A DNA stretch of 64,000 bases from positions 15,494,138 to 15,558,137 of the forward strand of contig CM068544.1 in NCBI GenBank assembly GCA_035048495.1. The letters run 5' to 3'. A model generated the notes under the pieces. That model was not told the origin of the DNA. It ran no database searches and saw only the letters and a list, made by a program, of their open reading frames with translations. This stretch comes from Euptelea pleiosperma. Its lineage: Eukaryota > Streptophyta > Magnoliopsida > Ranunculales > Eupteleaceae. A program made the translations under genes and the position numbers. Below, one piece after another: positions 36,029-48,084 of the stretch (its first letter is position 1; the number at the start of each line of letters is the position of its first letter).

Positions 36029-36204
36029 ATTCTATTTTTGTATCCAAGTGATTTCTAAAACTAAGAAACAAAACCGCCAACAGGTGGATGCGGTGAACAA
36101 GGAGTACTTAACCAGATGACAAAATAAAAAATAGAGAGAAAGAAGAGAATGGTTCTTTGCTTTAATATTTTTGCTTGATGGTTGTATTCACCCTTCATTT
36201 GCCC

Positions 36205-36222
36205 TCCCCGGTAATGGCACCA
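36205..36222 (-). other. Degenerate tRNA-Asp primer-binding site
   Basis: The minus strand reads TGGTGCCATTACCGGGGA, 15 of 18 bases matching the complement of plant tRNA-Asp. All three mismatches are transitions. Two bases separate it from the LTR end (36225). Confidence 0.75.
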
Positions 36223-36224
36223 TT

Positions 36225-37843
36225 TGATGGACAATATTTTTTTTAATATTTTTGTCACTATAAGTTACTGTCAAATCAAACCAAAACCTAAAAAACAAAA
36301 CTATGAATTTTCGTATGGTCGAAGGATTGGGAACGAACCACAATGAGGGGTGAGAATAGTGAAGAAACTTGATTAAACAAAAATGTTCTAACAATATTAA
36401 AAGAGAAGATAATGGATTGATTGATTTTTATTTTATTTTATAATTGTACTAAAAAGAGAAAATCTAGTTAATTTTGGTTAACTTAAAGAATTTAGAAATC
36501 ATCAAGGCTCGGGACCCTCCACGATTAAATGGTAAAAATTCAATCTTTTTTTTTTTTAATTTAGTATTTTTCTTGCTATAATCCTTCATTCAAGATAATA
36601 ATTAATGTCGTGCTTGAATGGACGATAGACAATTAAATCCTTTTTATCTCTTAAGTTTTAATATAACAAAAGAGAGCTCTTTAAACATCGAGTTATCCTT
36701 ATAATGAAGGAATTTATCTCAATGACTCAATGTTTGATAAACTAACTACTTAATTAAAAGCCAATTGTTATTAATGATCTTCTTTCGGAGGTTTTGGGTA
36801 TTAAGTGAATCACAACTTAATGGAAACACACTAAATCCCTTATGCTAATCATTATAACTATTTAAAATAATATTAAATCATAAAGTTCATTGAGGTGCAA
36901 GATTAAGAACTAATTACAAAAAAAAAAATTGGATCGCTACACTTACTACTCATGATGGTGGATCCCTCACCTTGATGGGAGGGATCTTAACCCACCATGG
37001 TTGGTAGATCAATATCCTTTAAATGAGAAATGAAAAAGGAAAAAAAGCATAAGAAAAGTATTAAACTATGACAATTGTATAAATGAAATGAAAAAATTAA
37101 ATTGCATTAATAATGAAAACTTCTTATAAATTTTGGAATTTTTCTAGAAATGAAACTTGCACCAATTACTTGAAAAATTAAATTCAAATTTCGTTCGCCC
37201 CTTCGCCTTCTCTCATCTCTTCCCCCTTTTATTAGAAACATGTCCATTATTTATGGACTTTTGGCTCATGAATCAATGGCTAAGACTGAGTGCTACATTG
37301 TTGACATAGAAGTGAAAATAGGCAAGAAATTTGAATTAAAAAAAGAGAAAAAATAAGGGTGAAAGAAAAATAAAAAGATGGATTTTTGGTTGGCATGTCT
37401 AAACAAAGAAAGATATAGATAATGATTTTATGCTTCACAAAATCTGATCATGTACTTCCCAGCTATTGTAACAAGCTCTAAAAATATTTAGAAAAAATAT
37501 ATGGTTTGCATGACTCGAACCCAAAACCTGATGCAAAGATAAGCAATACCTTAACAATCTAACTAACAACTTCTTCATGATATCAATTAGCCCACTTTTA
37601 TTCTTGTATTTCTTTTGGACTTGGGTTGGACCAATTAGCTTTGGATCTTGGGCTTCTCATTTTTTTGCTTGTTTCTCTCTTTTATTCTTGATTATGCTTA
37701 TTTGCATGCTTAAGCTTGATTTGTGCATTCCTAACTTAATTTCTGTAAAAGCATAAAATTATCATAATTAGTTCATTTAAGCATATTTAGGAATCAACAA
37801 GGGTTATTTGGTGCATAAAAATAGTGGTTTTGGGTGCTTATTA
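36225..37843 (-). repeat. Probable 5' LTR of the minus-strand gypsy element
   Basis: The LTR's 3' terminus (minus GTCCATCA) abuts the primer site. The other end is placed at 37843, where minus TAATAAGCACCCAAAACC resembles common starts of Tat or Athila LTRs (TG changed to TA). The right boundary is less certain than the left. No duplication could be confirmed. Confidence 0.55.
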
Positions 37844-38488
37844 GTCTTGACTAATAAGCATGTGTAGCATCCGCATCTTAAAGCTCATCCTCCAGACCAT
37901 CAAAAAAAGCCTTCCCATGTAAAATGAAATTTTGGTAGATTTCATAGATTTGAAAATATTTTAATTACTTGGATATAATAATCAAAATTGATAAAAAAAA
38001 TACGAAGGACCCAAGAGGTGGGGGATTTGCCAATTCACTCAACAAGATAGTTTGATAGGACATGTTTTTACATACTCAATTGGTCAGTGTAGGTCATAGA
38101 ACCACAACTTATTGTCTTAACTAACAAAAAGTATGTTATGGGACCACTTCTATCTTTCAAAATTCATCAATCATTTTAGGGAACTTGATAAGAACAAGGT
38201 TCACAGTAACAATTAATTTAAAAGGGGCCCATCAATTAGATAGTATGATTCATGAGATGGGTCACTAATGTGTGACAAATCTGTACCAAGTTTAACTTTC
38301 CATATTAACTAACCTATCTTCTCAAAGACCATGATCTAAACTCTTCCTGGCTCACTAATACATCATGTTTGTCTTAGCATTATATTAGAGGACCTACAGA
38401 CCACATTGAGCTTGATTGGTCACTATGATCGTTGGATTAATGACTTTTCATTGTGATCTTTCTAAGGCTACACTGCTAAGATTCTTTT
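37844..38488. other. Unassigned; holds the target site of solo LTR B4
   Basis: No ORF or repeat was recognised. CTTTT at 38484-38488 is the left target duplication of the solo LTR that follows. Confidence 0.4.
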
Positions 38489-39987
38489 TGTAAAGAATAT
38501 TTTCATATTCTAGTTTTGGCAAATATTCCATTTGACATAAAACATTCTTGTAACCATTCCTATGAGCATTAGTGTAGCATTAAGGGTGTCGTGGTACGCA
38601 TACTTCTCCGACTATGTGAAGACTAAATGACGAAGATGGCAAGAATCAGACGATTGATGACTTGAGTCATCTGAGTAACTACTATTTGTCCGTTGAAGAT
38701 CTTGTCCGCTCGTTTAAGAAGGTTAGTGACTTAGTGATCATAGGAGTAGAATCTTAAAAGATAAAATATAATGGTCGTACCTTGTCACAGGACAGACCTA
38801 GTCAATACAGTGCAAAGAGTCTAAAAAATTGAGTAAGGGAAAGTCCAATCGATTGGACCTCTGTGTACAATTGATTGGACCTTACTAGAAAGAACTTCCC
38901 CAGAGAACAATCGATTGGACTAGTCCAATCTATTGGACCTCTGTATACAATCGATTGGACTATTTGGGATAGAACATCCAAATAGTACAATCGATTGGAC
39001 CCTGCGTACAATTGATTGAATTGACGAACAGAAAACCCATCCATACAGTATAACAGTACAATCGATTGGACTATGCAGAAAAAGTCTATTTTCAGATTCA
39101 GTTTTCATGCTCCCATTATCCCATAATTTGCACTTTAAACTCTTATAAATAAAGCTACTCTTGAGCTTTATTAAACACACAACGACATACAACAAGAGAG
39201 AGTTTCTAAAGAAGAGTTGTCCCATTCAAAGAGCAAAAGCCTTGATTTCCATTTTCATTCTTGAAATGCTTTCTCTTCCTTTATGATCAAAGCCTAGAGC
39301 TTGATCTTTCCTCTGCTTAGGTTTGTCAACTAGTATTCTAACCTAGTAAGCTAGAGAGTACCTCGTGTGTCTCAATACTACTTGAGAAACTTTGGGGTTC
39401 AAGATGTACTGAATCATTCGCCTTCGGTAGAGAGCGTTGTGTGAGAATTAAGATCGGGGTGTACTGATAGATGGTAGGTTTGTGGAGTACCAAACTGAAC
39501 AAGCGGCAAAGGTTTTTTGATTGGGAGGGCGCGCGTGTGACTCATAATGTGGAGCCAAAGGACGTGGACTTGCCGACAATAGGCCTTAGCTAATTGGAAG
39601 CTGTATTTGAAATGGTGCTGTGTAGGTAACTTCTATAACTCTAAACTTTTTAGTTAGTAATACTTTTCGCCTAGACGTGGTCCCATGGTTTTTCCTTGGC
39701 CAAGGTTTCTACATCAAAACTCGCATGTGTTATGATTGTGATTGATTATTTATATTCCACACATTTGTTAAATTAATCTAAATGACAAAGAGACAATATA
39801 TCACGGAGATATATTGATCTAAGTCAATTGTGATAATTATCCTTTGATCAATCAACTGTGTAGGATTGTGGCATGCAATTTAGTTTACCCCTATCGAACC
39901 AGTAAACTTGTTAGGTTAAAGAAAAATTTAATACCTAATCAACCCCCCTTCTAGGTATTTGGAATAAAGAGAACGGACTGAATTTCA
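38489..39987 (+). mobile_element. Solo LTR of copia family B (copy B4)
   Basis: It starts TGTAAAGAATATTTTCATA and ends GACTGAATTTCA, 1499 bp. Perfect 5-bp duplications CTTTT lie at 38484-38488 and 39988-39992. No primer site or gag follows, so this is a solo LTR. Seven CCAATCGATTGG-type palindromes (38847-39070), some decayed to CAATTGATTG, lie upstream of the TATA (CTTATAAATAAAG, about 39143). Confidence 0.95.
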
Positions 39988-40769
39988 CTTTTAGACAGCA
40001 TCACCAAAGTTTAAACGTGATGGTAGGTGGTGGCTCCTTGGTCTTCAAGAATTGATGGTGTGTAATGGGGAACACGTCACATGGTGGTGGTACATAGGGC
40101 TGGGGTTAGGGAAGAGGTTCTACACCGCTTTGCCTCTTTTGGTTGCTGCAACACTTGGTATGCCTGTGACAGAGAAACGGCTCACTATTGTGGCTGATCT
40201 ACCATGTGATGAGACTTGGAAAGAAAGGGTAGAATGTGGAATGTTATAAATAGGAAGTGGGGATCACTTGGAGATGGGTTAGGTTTAATCCTAGTTTCAC
40301 TAGGTCTAGTTTCAAAGGAGGAGAATTGATCGGTGGATGAGGTGGTGTTTTAATGCATGCAACATTAGATGAAGCAAAAGGATTGGTCATACATTGGTTT
40401 GGAAACCCTTAAAAAGGGAATGATGGTGTATTAGTGTTTTAATAATGATATCTAAGTCAACATTGGTTTAGGTATTTTTATTGTAGTGAAATACAAAGAG
40501 TGGTAATGGTCATAAGGTGATGGTGGGATTTGTTAAGTACAAAGGGGTTATTAGGTTGGGGCAAAGAAGAATACTTAATGGATTGGACAAGTAATGAGTA
40601 TTTAATCGATTTTCAAACTAAAAAGGAAAATTGATAACAGTAGGATACGGTCAAGAGGTTATTGTTAAATGGTTGTGGTTTAATAAAGAATAATATATAT
40701 AAAATTAATTTTCTAAAGGGAATGGGCTTAGTTATTTATACTCTAATGGGCTTTAAGTCCATTTCTTAG
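39988..40769. other. Unassigned; holds the target site of the Tat element
   Basis: Stop-dense apart from a 65-codon frame (40052-40249) without a known motif. CTTAG at 40765-40769 is the left duplication of the element that follows. Confidence 0.4.
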
Positions 40770-40899
40770 TGTTAACAGTGAAATGTGGATCGCAATGAAA
40801 ATCACGACCAAGGGATGCGAAGACTGACTGCTGACGCATAACCATACGTGTCATTTCTTCAAGATAATGGTATTTTTCAAAGTAAAGGACTTTAAGAGG

Positions 40900-41625
40900 A
40901 CATTTTACTGAGGAGATGAGTACATACGGTTGTACAGAGGACAATAGTACACAACTGTATTCAGTCAGAAGTGGCATAGCTGGTGCAGATTTCAAGAAAA
41001 ATGAAGATGGTCAGTTTTGAGCAGAACTAGCCCAATTCTCTGAGAAGTAATTACATACGGTTGTGTAACACATGGGGATATACAACCGTATGCCCTCAGA
41101 TTTGACAAATCAGGGTTACATTTTGCATAAAGGGCACACCTCAATTTCTGAACCAGCCACCCACTGATCAGAGAGATAAATTGGATATGGTTGTGTAGAA
41201 AGGAAAGCTACACAACCGTATGGATTCAGATCTGGAAGATCTAAGATAAAAAATGAGAAAAAGCACATGTGCCATTTTCTTTGAGATCCGCGCAGTGGGA
41301 GGAAGCACTATTCACATATGGTTGTGTAGGACCTCCTCTTACACAACCGTATGCAATTACATTTCCAAAAATACCCCTCATATCCCCAGAAAATCACCCA
41401 TGTCATTGTCCTCGAGATTCGTGCAAGGGATTTAAAAAGCGATGATATATGGTTGTGTAGGATCTCCTCTTACACAACCATATGCAGTTAAAATTTCAGG
41501 GAGATCTCTCGTTTGTCTAGAAAAAAGCATATGCCATTTTTCTCGAAAAGTGTGCAGAATCTACCAGAGTTAGTGCCATACGGTTGTGTATCTCTAAGAA
41601 CCCTACAACCGTATGTAATTTTTTT
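40900..41625 (+). repeat. Six hairpins at 130-131-bp period in U3
   Basis: Each unit contains an arm CATACGGTTGTGTA, a 10-16-base loop and the inverse arm TACACAACCGTATG. Left arms start at 40924, 41055, 41185, 41316, 41447 and 41578. Sequence between hairpins also repeats (AGCACATGTGCCATTTT, CTCGAGATT, AGATCT), so this is a tandem array of a ~131-bp unit. The array is preserved in the 3' LTR (58625-59325). Its position directly upstream of the TATA suggests a transcriptional role; that is inference. Confidence 0.92.
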
Positions 41626-41713
41626 TTAAGATGGTTTGTAATTTTTCATTATTTTAATCATTTTTTCTTTATAAAGGTGAGTCTGCAACATGTGCAGACC
41701 CCTCCCCAGAACT

Positions 41714-41723
41714 CTATAAATAG
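41714..41723 (+). promoter_or_regulatory. LTR TATA box
   Basis: CTATAAATAG lies about 90 bp after the last hairpin and about 940 bp before the LTR end. The identical motif is at 59423-59432 in the 3' LTR. Confidence 0.8.
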
Positions 41724-42663
41724 AGGACTCTGGGGACAAAAAAAAGAATCTTCTCCTATTTTATTGTGATAAGGCTATGCTCTGTCAAAATTCATCTAGA
41801 ATTTGACTTAGTATTTTCCTTCAGTGTATGTGAGATTTATCGAAGAAATACAGAATCTCAAGTTCAGATATCCTGTGCAACACTAGTAAAAAGGTAATCC
41901 CTAATGAACTATACTAGGTAGATGTTCCTCTTCTAAGGACTCTATGTCGGGTTAGTACATGATTAATGCTTGAGTGACATACTCCCCATCTTGAGGGGAA
42001 TGGACTGAAGCAAGAGAACAAGCATATCCTTTGTGGGTCCAGGGGATTCCGCTTAGGGTCCGAAAACGGTTAAGAATCCAGTACCTAAAATGTAATAGAG
42101 TTGTCCCGCCGTATAGACGTTTCTATCACATCGTTTTAATACACCTATTAATGTTATTGATATCTGGAGATTTTCTCTCCATTGTTTAAAATAGTACGCC
42201 AAAAGATAATCATGGACTAATCAATGGACTAATTGAATCATACCCCTTTGAGATTACCTGACTAGAGGACGACTCCATTTAACAATATTTGAAACCGTTG
42301 GATGCATTTTGGACATTCTCCAGTCCCTTAGTGTGACAGGCTGAGGGACCCATTCAGCATGACCAGATTAAGATCAGCTTCATGGGGAATGATGAACTGG
42401 AAGCGACAATAATCAATCAACCCCCTATTACGTTTGTGGTTGTTTGGAATGACGGTGTTAGTGAAGGACAGTTCAGCCAAGTTCTGCTATATGAAATGGT
42501 TGCCATTATGTCTGTGGTCATTCAGAAGAGATAACACACACCACATTACCACTCTCACAGACTAACGGAGACCATCCCTACCCTGGGAACCCTAGAAATG
42601 ACACGAGCACACACACTCCACCCACTTCCAGTATCATGTGTAGCCAAATTGAGCCAGACAATA

Positions 42664-42681
42664 TGGCGCCGTTGCATGGGA
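42664..42681 (+). other. Primer-binding site, tRNA-Asp type
   Basis: TGGCGCCGTTGC, followed by ATGGGA, begins three bases after the 5' LTR. The first 12 bases match the complement of plant tRNA-Asp, then the match weakens. Confidence 0.88.
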
Positions 42682-43604
42682 CCTGTACTACTTGTTCTTT
42701 GCTTCAGTCCCTCCCACCAAGGGACAAGGGGCTGTTTGCACAGATTTGATAAATTGATTTTAATTGATTGGTTTGACGGATGGAATTTTGCCCAATACCA
42801 TGTTTGGCATATATGCATCATGTAATCCAGGGAACCATTAATGCATTTTGCTTTTCCCACTATGAAGATGCATTCTCACTAATTTGACATGTCCATGTCA
42901 CATATCCCATAACCTATTATACAAGAAGCATGTGAATTAAGGTTGCTTGGAAAACTAATAACGAAACAACCAATTAAATCGGCGACTATAAGGAGATGCG
43001 AATCCACGTAGGATTTAGTACCTGCGGGACTCGTGCTTCTTTACCTTCCGAACCTTCTCAATTGTGACATTGCCCCGACTTCCAAAATGGTTAACATTGG
43101 ATAGAGGGGATCAATTTTATCAATAAGCGGTTCTTTAAACCTTCATTAAAATGTCATTTTTTTGTCGATTGTTTTAAAGACCAGATTTAATGTTTGTTTC
43201 ACCTTTTTCAATGAGGTGGCGTAACCCCATGTGTTAAATCTTGAAAGAGTTTATATTTTCATAAAAATATGATTTTAATACTTTATAAATTAATCATTTT
43301 TGAAAAAATTTTACCATAAAAGTTATTATGATTTTAAAAGTGAATTTCTTACTCTTGTTTAGAAAATATAGGCTTAAAGCCACTCCGAGAAGGAAGTTTT
43401 TTCTATATCTATACCTCAATGTTTTAAAAATGGGCCCTTCGAGCAACGTATGCATGGGAGCTGTGCTACTTCATGTCCTTTTTATTGCTTATGTTTTGTT
43501 TTTTTCAAAATGTCTGAGAGATCAGACATTATTTTCTTAAAACGAGTTTAAGTTACCCTATTGAAGGTTTTTTCTTCTTTCATGGATTTCAAGTAAAAAG
43601 GCAT
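42682..43604 (+). other. Untranslated leader of the Tat element
   Basis: No coding motif is present in this ~920 bp. It includes a frame at 43328-43540 with no recognisable domain. A long leader is usual in this clade. Confidence 0.6.
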
Positions 43605-46520
43605 ATGACTGGCAAAAGCTGGGTTGGATTGAATATCGAGGAAGCAATACGAAAAGCAGTAGAGGTGCGAGAGCAAGCAGTTCCGACTCGTTCTAACTCT
43701 GGACTTTTGGATTGTATCGATAGCCTTGTGCAGCAATATCAAGAACTCATGGCTCTAGACCCATCCGAGCATCAACACACAAAGATGGAACAACTTCGGC
43801 AGGAGATAGGATGACTTTCAGCCCAAATGGAAAAGACTATAGGGAAAGGGCCTATGGAGGGGGCCCTCTATGGAAGAACTGGATTCCCATCTGGCTATCA
43901 GAGAAGAGAACATGGCCCTTAGGGATCAATTGAGGGACCTGCGGGCGCAGTTCCGAGAGATGAGGGATGGGCAAGTCCCCCCGCACCAGAAAGCCCAGAC
44001 TTCAACAGTAGCACCGGCTAGGGATCCTCAGTTGCCGGTTATTGTCAATCGCGAGAGTGGACAAGGAAGCGACATTACCATGGACCCTACTCAACTCCGT
44101 GAATATGTTGACCATATTCTACGTGAAAGAGACCTGACTATGGGGCCCTCTGATGCAGGACATTTAACCAATACTCCCCAAAAGCCTCGACTGTTGGTAG
44201 CGTGAGATTAAATTCCTTTATCTCATAGGATCTATTTAGGTTCTCGATCGACACGACCCTTCGTGGGTCCATATCACACAGGCCACCCCCTCGTGGGCCC
44301 ATATCACACAGGCCACCCCACCCCGAGTGTGCTCCATATTACACAGGCTGCTCCACTCGAGCCCGGTGTGAAAATGCCCCTGCATTAATCACCCCCGGTG
44401 AGGAGACTTGAACACGAGACCTCCCGCTCTGATACCACTTTGATGCAGGACATTTAACCAATACTCCCCAAAAGCCGCAACTGTTGGTAGCGTGAGATTA
44501 AATTCCTTTATCTCATAGGATCTATCTAGGTTCTCGATTGACACGACCCCTCGTGGGCCCATATCACACAGGCCACCTCCTCGTGGGCCCATATCACACA
44601 TGCCACCCCACCCCAAGTGTGCCCCATATTACACAGGCTGCCCCACTCGAGCCCGGTGTGAAAATGCCCCTGCATTAATCACCCCCGGTGAGGAGACTCG
44701 AACACGAGACCTCTCGCTCTGATACCACTTTGATGCAGGACATTTAACAAATACTCCCCAAAAACCGCGACTGTTGGTAGCGTGAGATTAAATTATTTTA
44801 TCTCATAGGATCTATCTAGGTTCTCGATCGACACGACCCTTCGTGGGCCCATATCACACAGGCCACCCCCTCGTGGGTCCATATCACACAGGCCACCCCA
44901 CCCCGAGTGTGCTCCATATTACACAGGCTGCCCCACTCGAGCCCGGTGTGAAAATGCCCTTGCATTACCCTCCAGCCCTAAGGGTGTCTTTATCCCTAAC
45001 ATCTCTCAACAGCCATACCCAACTGGCTTCGTGGTCCCTACTTTCACACCATATGACGGGACCACTGATCCCGCTGAGCACTTGGTGTAATATGAATTTC
45101 AGTGTGGGGAACATTCTATGAACCTGCTGTTAATGGCCAAGATGTTCCCGGTCTTCCTTAAAGGGATAGCATTTTTATAGTTTGTAAGTCTTACCCCTCA
45201 TAGTATTTCCAGCTTGGAACTATTGAAGAGAGCTTTCGACCAGAAGTTTCAGGCCCGTAAGAAGGTCTTTACTCTGGAGAATCTCCGCAATTGCCGGTAG
45301 AGCCCTGGTCAGTCTTTGACGACCTACCTCGATAATTTCGAGAGGGAGGCAGGAAAGATAGTAGAAGCTACCAGTGATAGCTCTATCATGGACGCCTTCA
45401 TTCAAGGCGCCGATTTCATCTTTCAGAATGACTTGATCCTCTGTGGTGCCCCTTCTTTGTCTGCAATCCATACCAGTGTCGGCTTCATTGATCATGATGA
45501 CAACATGAGGAACCCGGCCCGCTCTGTGCATGTGGTAGAAAGAGTCAAGCAGAAGCGACCGGAAGCAAATCGCTTTGCAGGCTGACAGCCAGGCCGTCCT
45601 GTCCGACCAGAATTGAACTTTGATTACTAGAAGACAAAGGAGATCTTCAATCGGCTCATGGCAGCTAACCAGCTCATCCTTCCCCCTTCGAACTATGCAA
45701 TCCAACCAGCCAACCAAGGGCCCGATGCCAGGTGGTGTGTCTTCTGTCGCAGCGTCACTCATAACACCAGGAGTTGCTTCAAGCTGTAGGACATCATCCA
45801 CCAGAAGATTTCCACGGGTGCACTACTGGCCCAACCTAGGGAGGCGCCGGCACAGGGAGCAGGCAACAGACCCCCAGAGGCTGGGGCCAATGCCCGCATG
45901 GCCAGTCACTCGTATCAATGCTCGGACGACTACTGGTTGGAGGAGAAGCGAGACCTTGCCTCTTTTACTGAGGAGCAAGGCCCTCAGAGATATTTTGCGG
46001 GAGTAGTCTCGCATGAGAATGTTGCTGAAGAGAAACTTTTTGAAACCTTGGTGGTACAGATGCATGGAGTTAGAAGAGCCATGGATGGCCCCACGAGTAG
46101 GGATTCCGCCACCCTTGTTGACTTGCCCACAGAGGAAATTAAACAGAACAAGGCCCCCACGATCTCGATTGAAGTAACACCAGACCCACAGTAGGTCGAA
46201 AGAGAGAAGAAGCATCTAGACCAGATCAGTAAGCTCCGAGTGCAAGCCACAGAGCTCACTCATGAGAAATCAAAGACTCATGCCCTGTATGACGTGGTGA
46301 CACATCTGAAGAAGATCCCAGCTATGATGTCCATTTTTGAGGTATTGAAATTTTCTCCCGGGACAAAGCTGGCCCTCGAGGTGGCTATCCCTGAGGCAGC
46401 TCTGGAGAGGGGAGAACATGAAGGTTTCTTTGCTTGTACCTCACAACGTGAGCTTGGGAAGAGCCAGATGAGTAATCCCCTACTTTCTGTGGAGACAATT
46501 CAGACCTCCGTTGCAGAGTG
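43605..46520 (+). pseudogene. gag: Tat gag relic, interrupted by a TRIM
   Basis: ATG 43605 opens MTGKSWVGLNIEEAIRKAVE, with a stop at 43812. A second frame (43870) gives a coiled coil and YVDHILRERDLTM, where the TRIM (44151-44967) is inserted. Beyond it the capsid region is recognisable despite several stops: FTPYDGTTDPAEHLV, LLLMAKMFPVFLKGIA, LELLKRAFDQKFQAR, SLTTYLDNFEREAG. A CX2CX4HX4C zinc knuckle (CVFCRSVTHNTRSC) is at 45735-45776. A charged C-terminal region follows to about 46520. Gag packages genomic RNA in virus-like particles. Numerous stops and frameshifts preclude function. Confidence 0.85.
44151..44967 (-). mobile_element. Tandem TRIM (LTR-int-LTR-int-LTR) with a 53-bp interior
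   Basis: Three LTRs of 237 bp (44151-44387, 44441-44677, 44731-44967) alternate with two interiors of 53 bp (44388-44440, 44678-44730), an exact 290-bp period. Perfect CCCTC duplications flank the whole (44146-44150, 44968-44972). On the minus strand each interior starts with AAG, the Met-tRNA primer site TGGTATCAGAGC (44437-44426 in the first), about 25 bases, then GGGGGTGAT as the polypurine tract. LTR termini on that strand are TA...CA rather than TG...CA in all three copies. The LTR contains short repeats (GGCCCATATCACACAGGCC). No ORF is possible. Tandem copies are a known TRIM habit. Confidence 0.93.
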
Positions 46521-46710
46521 AGGAATGGAACCGTTCGTCGATGTTTCGACACCTGAGAGGAGGAATGAACAAGGGCTGGTAGGAACATCCCAGAGCTCCG
46601 CCGAAGTCTTCACCACCTCTTGATTCGCACGGCTGATGGAACGTTCCTCACCTGCCATAACTTTCAAGGATGCAGACATGGTCTGCCCTAACAAGGCCAT
46701 AACCGCCCTT

Positions 46711-47411
46711 TGTATATTTAGGTCCTGGCAGGGGATGTCGTCGTACCCAGGGCTCTTCTGGACATGGGATCCTCCATCAACATCATCCCTTTAGGTATGC
46801 TACCCCCATTGGGCATTTCTATGGATGCCGTGGATACTGCCCTCCCTATTTACATCCACGGGGTCAGTAGGGCCGTGCAGAGATCGATTGGGACCATCCA
46901 ATTTTGGATCGTGGTGAACGAGCTGGACCATGTCCACAGTTTTGATGTGCTCGATACTACCCCTTCCTATCATCTGCTGTTGGGTAGGCCGTGGATCCAT
47001 TACTATTACGGGATCCCATCGTCCTACCACCAGTGTTTCAAGTATTATGCGGACGGTCAGCAAGGGATCGTTATGGGTCTGGTGCAGCCATTCGAGATAT
47101 GGGAGTCCTACTATGTGGATGCTCGTTTCTATAATTTGTCAGATGCCACTAATAGGCCCGTGCCACCCTTTTGCAAAGTTGAGGGAAAGAAGATGGTCTT
47201 TGTGGCTAAAGAGGGGGTCTCGAAACAGATAACGCGAATGGAATATCCAAACAAAAATACTACCATCTCGTTATCCGACGTCTCAGATGAGGAGGGTGTC
47301 ACACCCATCAGCGCAGATGGGATTTGCTTCATACCAGCCGACTTTCTTCAATTCATCAAGGATGACAAAGAACCCTCGATCTCAGAACCCTTCGTTTACA
47401 ATTGGGAGTAA
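46711..47411 (+). pseudogene. Tat aspartic protease
   Basis: A retropepsin-like domain is open to a stop at 47411. The catalytic motif is in ALLDMGSSINIIPL, where the usual D-T/S-G reads DMG. Downstream are FDVLDTTPSYHLLLGRPWIH and PSSYHQCFKYYADGQQ, the conserved L-G-R-P-W-I-H and basic loop of Tat and Athila proteases. An upstream in-frame stop near 46720 separates it from gag, so no clean start exists. The domain would cleave the Gag-Pol polyprotein. The Met at the second catalytic position may impair activity. Confidence 0.85.
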
Positions 47412-48084
47412 CGATGGTTACTTCCTTAGCAGAATGGATCTTGATTTTCCTTCCCTTTGTTGTTGTTTTTCTTTTCTTTTAGCTTGTGTCTCAGGCTGTC
47501 ACGGAGGGTACTTCAAAGTATATGTACCTTAGGGGTAGTTCACCCTCACCTGATCCGAGCGCTTCAGTTCTTTTTTGTTTAGCACTGGAACTTCTTTTGT
47601 TCTTCCTTCGTGGTTTTTAAATGAAGATTATTTCGTTCCTATGTTTTCATACTTATTTTGATCTCAATGTTTCCTTTTTATACATGCATCCGCAATGTGA
47701 TAATGACCTAAATATTTTCTGTGAACCATCTCAAAAGAACGAGGAGGTCTGTGCTCTGTAATATCTTATCATGATCTCCTCCTTCTCTGATGATGGTTTC
47801 GGTCAAGAGTTCCTCCATATAGTCAATATCACACTCGCCTAGCGGCCCCACGCACTTGGGGGCTAAACGAGTAGATTGGATAGTATGGACCTACCCTTTG
47901 ACCTTCTTTGGAACTCATTAAGGTCATTTTTACTTAAAAATAATTCATCATATTGAAGTTTATGCATATTTCATATATGATTGCAAAGATTGTTTACTTG
48001 TAGTGGCGCCATGTTAGATATCTATTAATTTATGTTACGCCTTTTAGAAATGTCCACTTTTGCACATACCAATGCCCCATTCAA
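47412..48084 (+). other. Non-coding spacer between protease and RT, possible intron
   Basis: About 670 bp with stops in all frames and T-rich stretches separate the protease from the RT. Ogre-type Tat elements are known to carry an intron here. Candidate acceptors before the RT frame include CATAACAG near 48117; a clear donor is not obvious. Confidence 0.45.

Larger units (their letters stand above)
33900..37843 (-). mobile_element. Decayed minus-strand gypsy element, 5' part
   Basis: A 5' LTR (36225-37843), a degenerate tRNA-Asp primer site (36205-36222), a long leader and a broken ORF cluster (33900-35105) lie in the right order on the minus strand. The tRNA-Asp primer type is used by Athila and some Tat elements. 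I see no gag, protease, RT or integrase motifs. It is therefore either non-autonomous or badly truncated. The 3' LTR was not found. Confidence 0.6.
40770..42660 (+). repeat. 5' LTR of the Tat element
   Basis: It starts TGTTAACAGTGAAATGTGG and ends GAGCCAGACA, 1891 bp. Its partner is 58475-60368. U3 carries six hairpins at 131-bp spacing, followed by the TATA at 41714. The long R-U5 part includes CTTAGTGTGACAGGCTGAGG and the paired end motif before the primer site. Confidence 0.95.

Noticed and set aside
40052..40249. 65-codon frame that could be a small host gene
   Set aside because: No recognisable domain, no codon or splice context, and it is surrounded by unassigned decayed sequence.
40900..41625. 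Regular repeat-spacer pattern suggestive of a CRISPR array
   Set aside because: The spacers themselves are related, the repeats are hairpin pairs in a retrotransposon LTR, and the genome is a plant.
44388..44730. Possible new gene or exon disrupting gag
   Set aside because: Exact LTR-interior-LTR periodicity, primer site and CCCTC duplications identify a TRIM.
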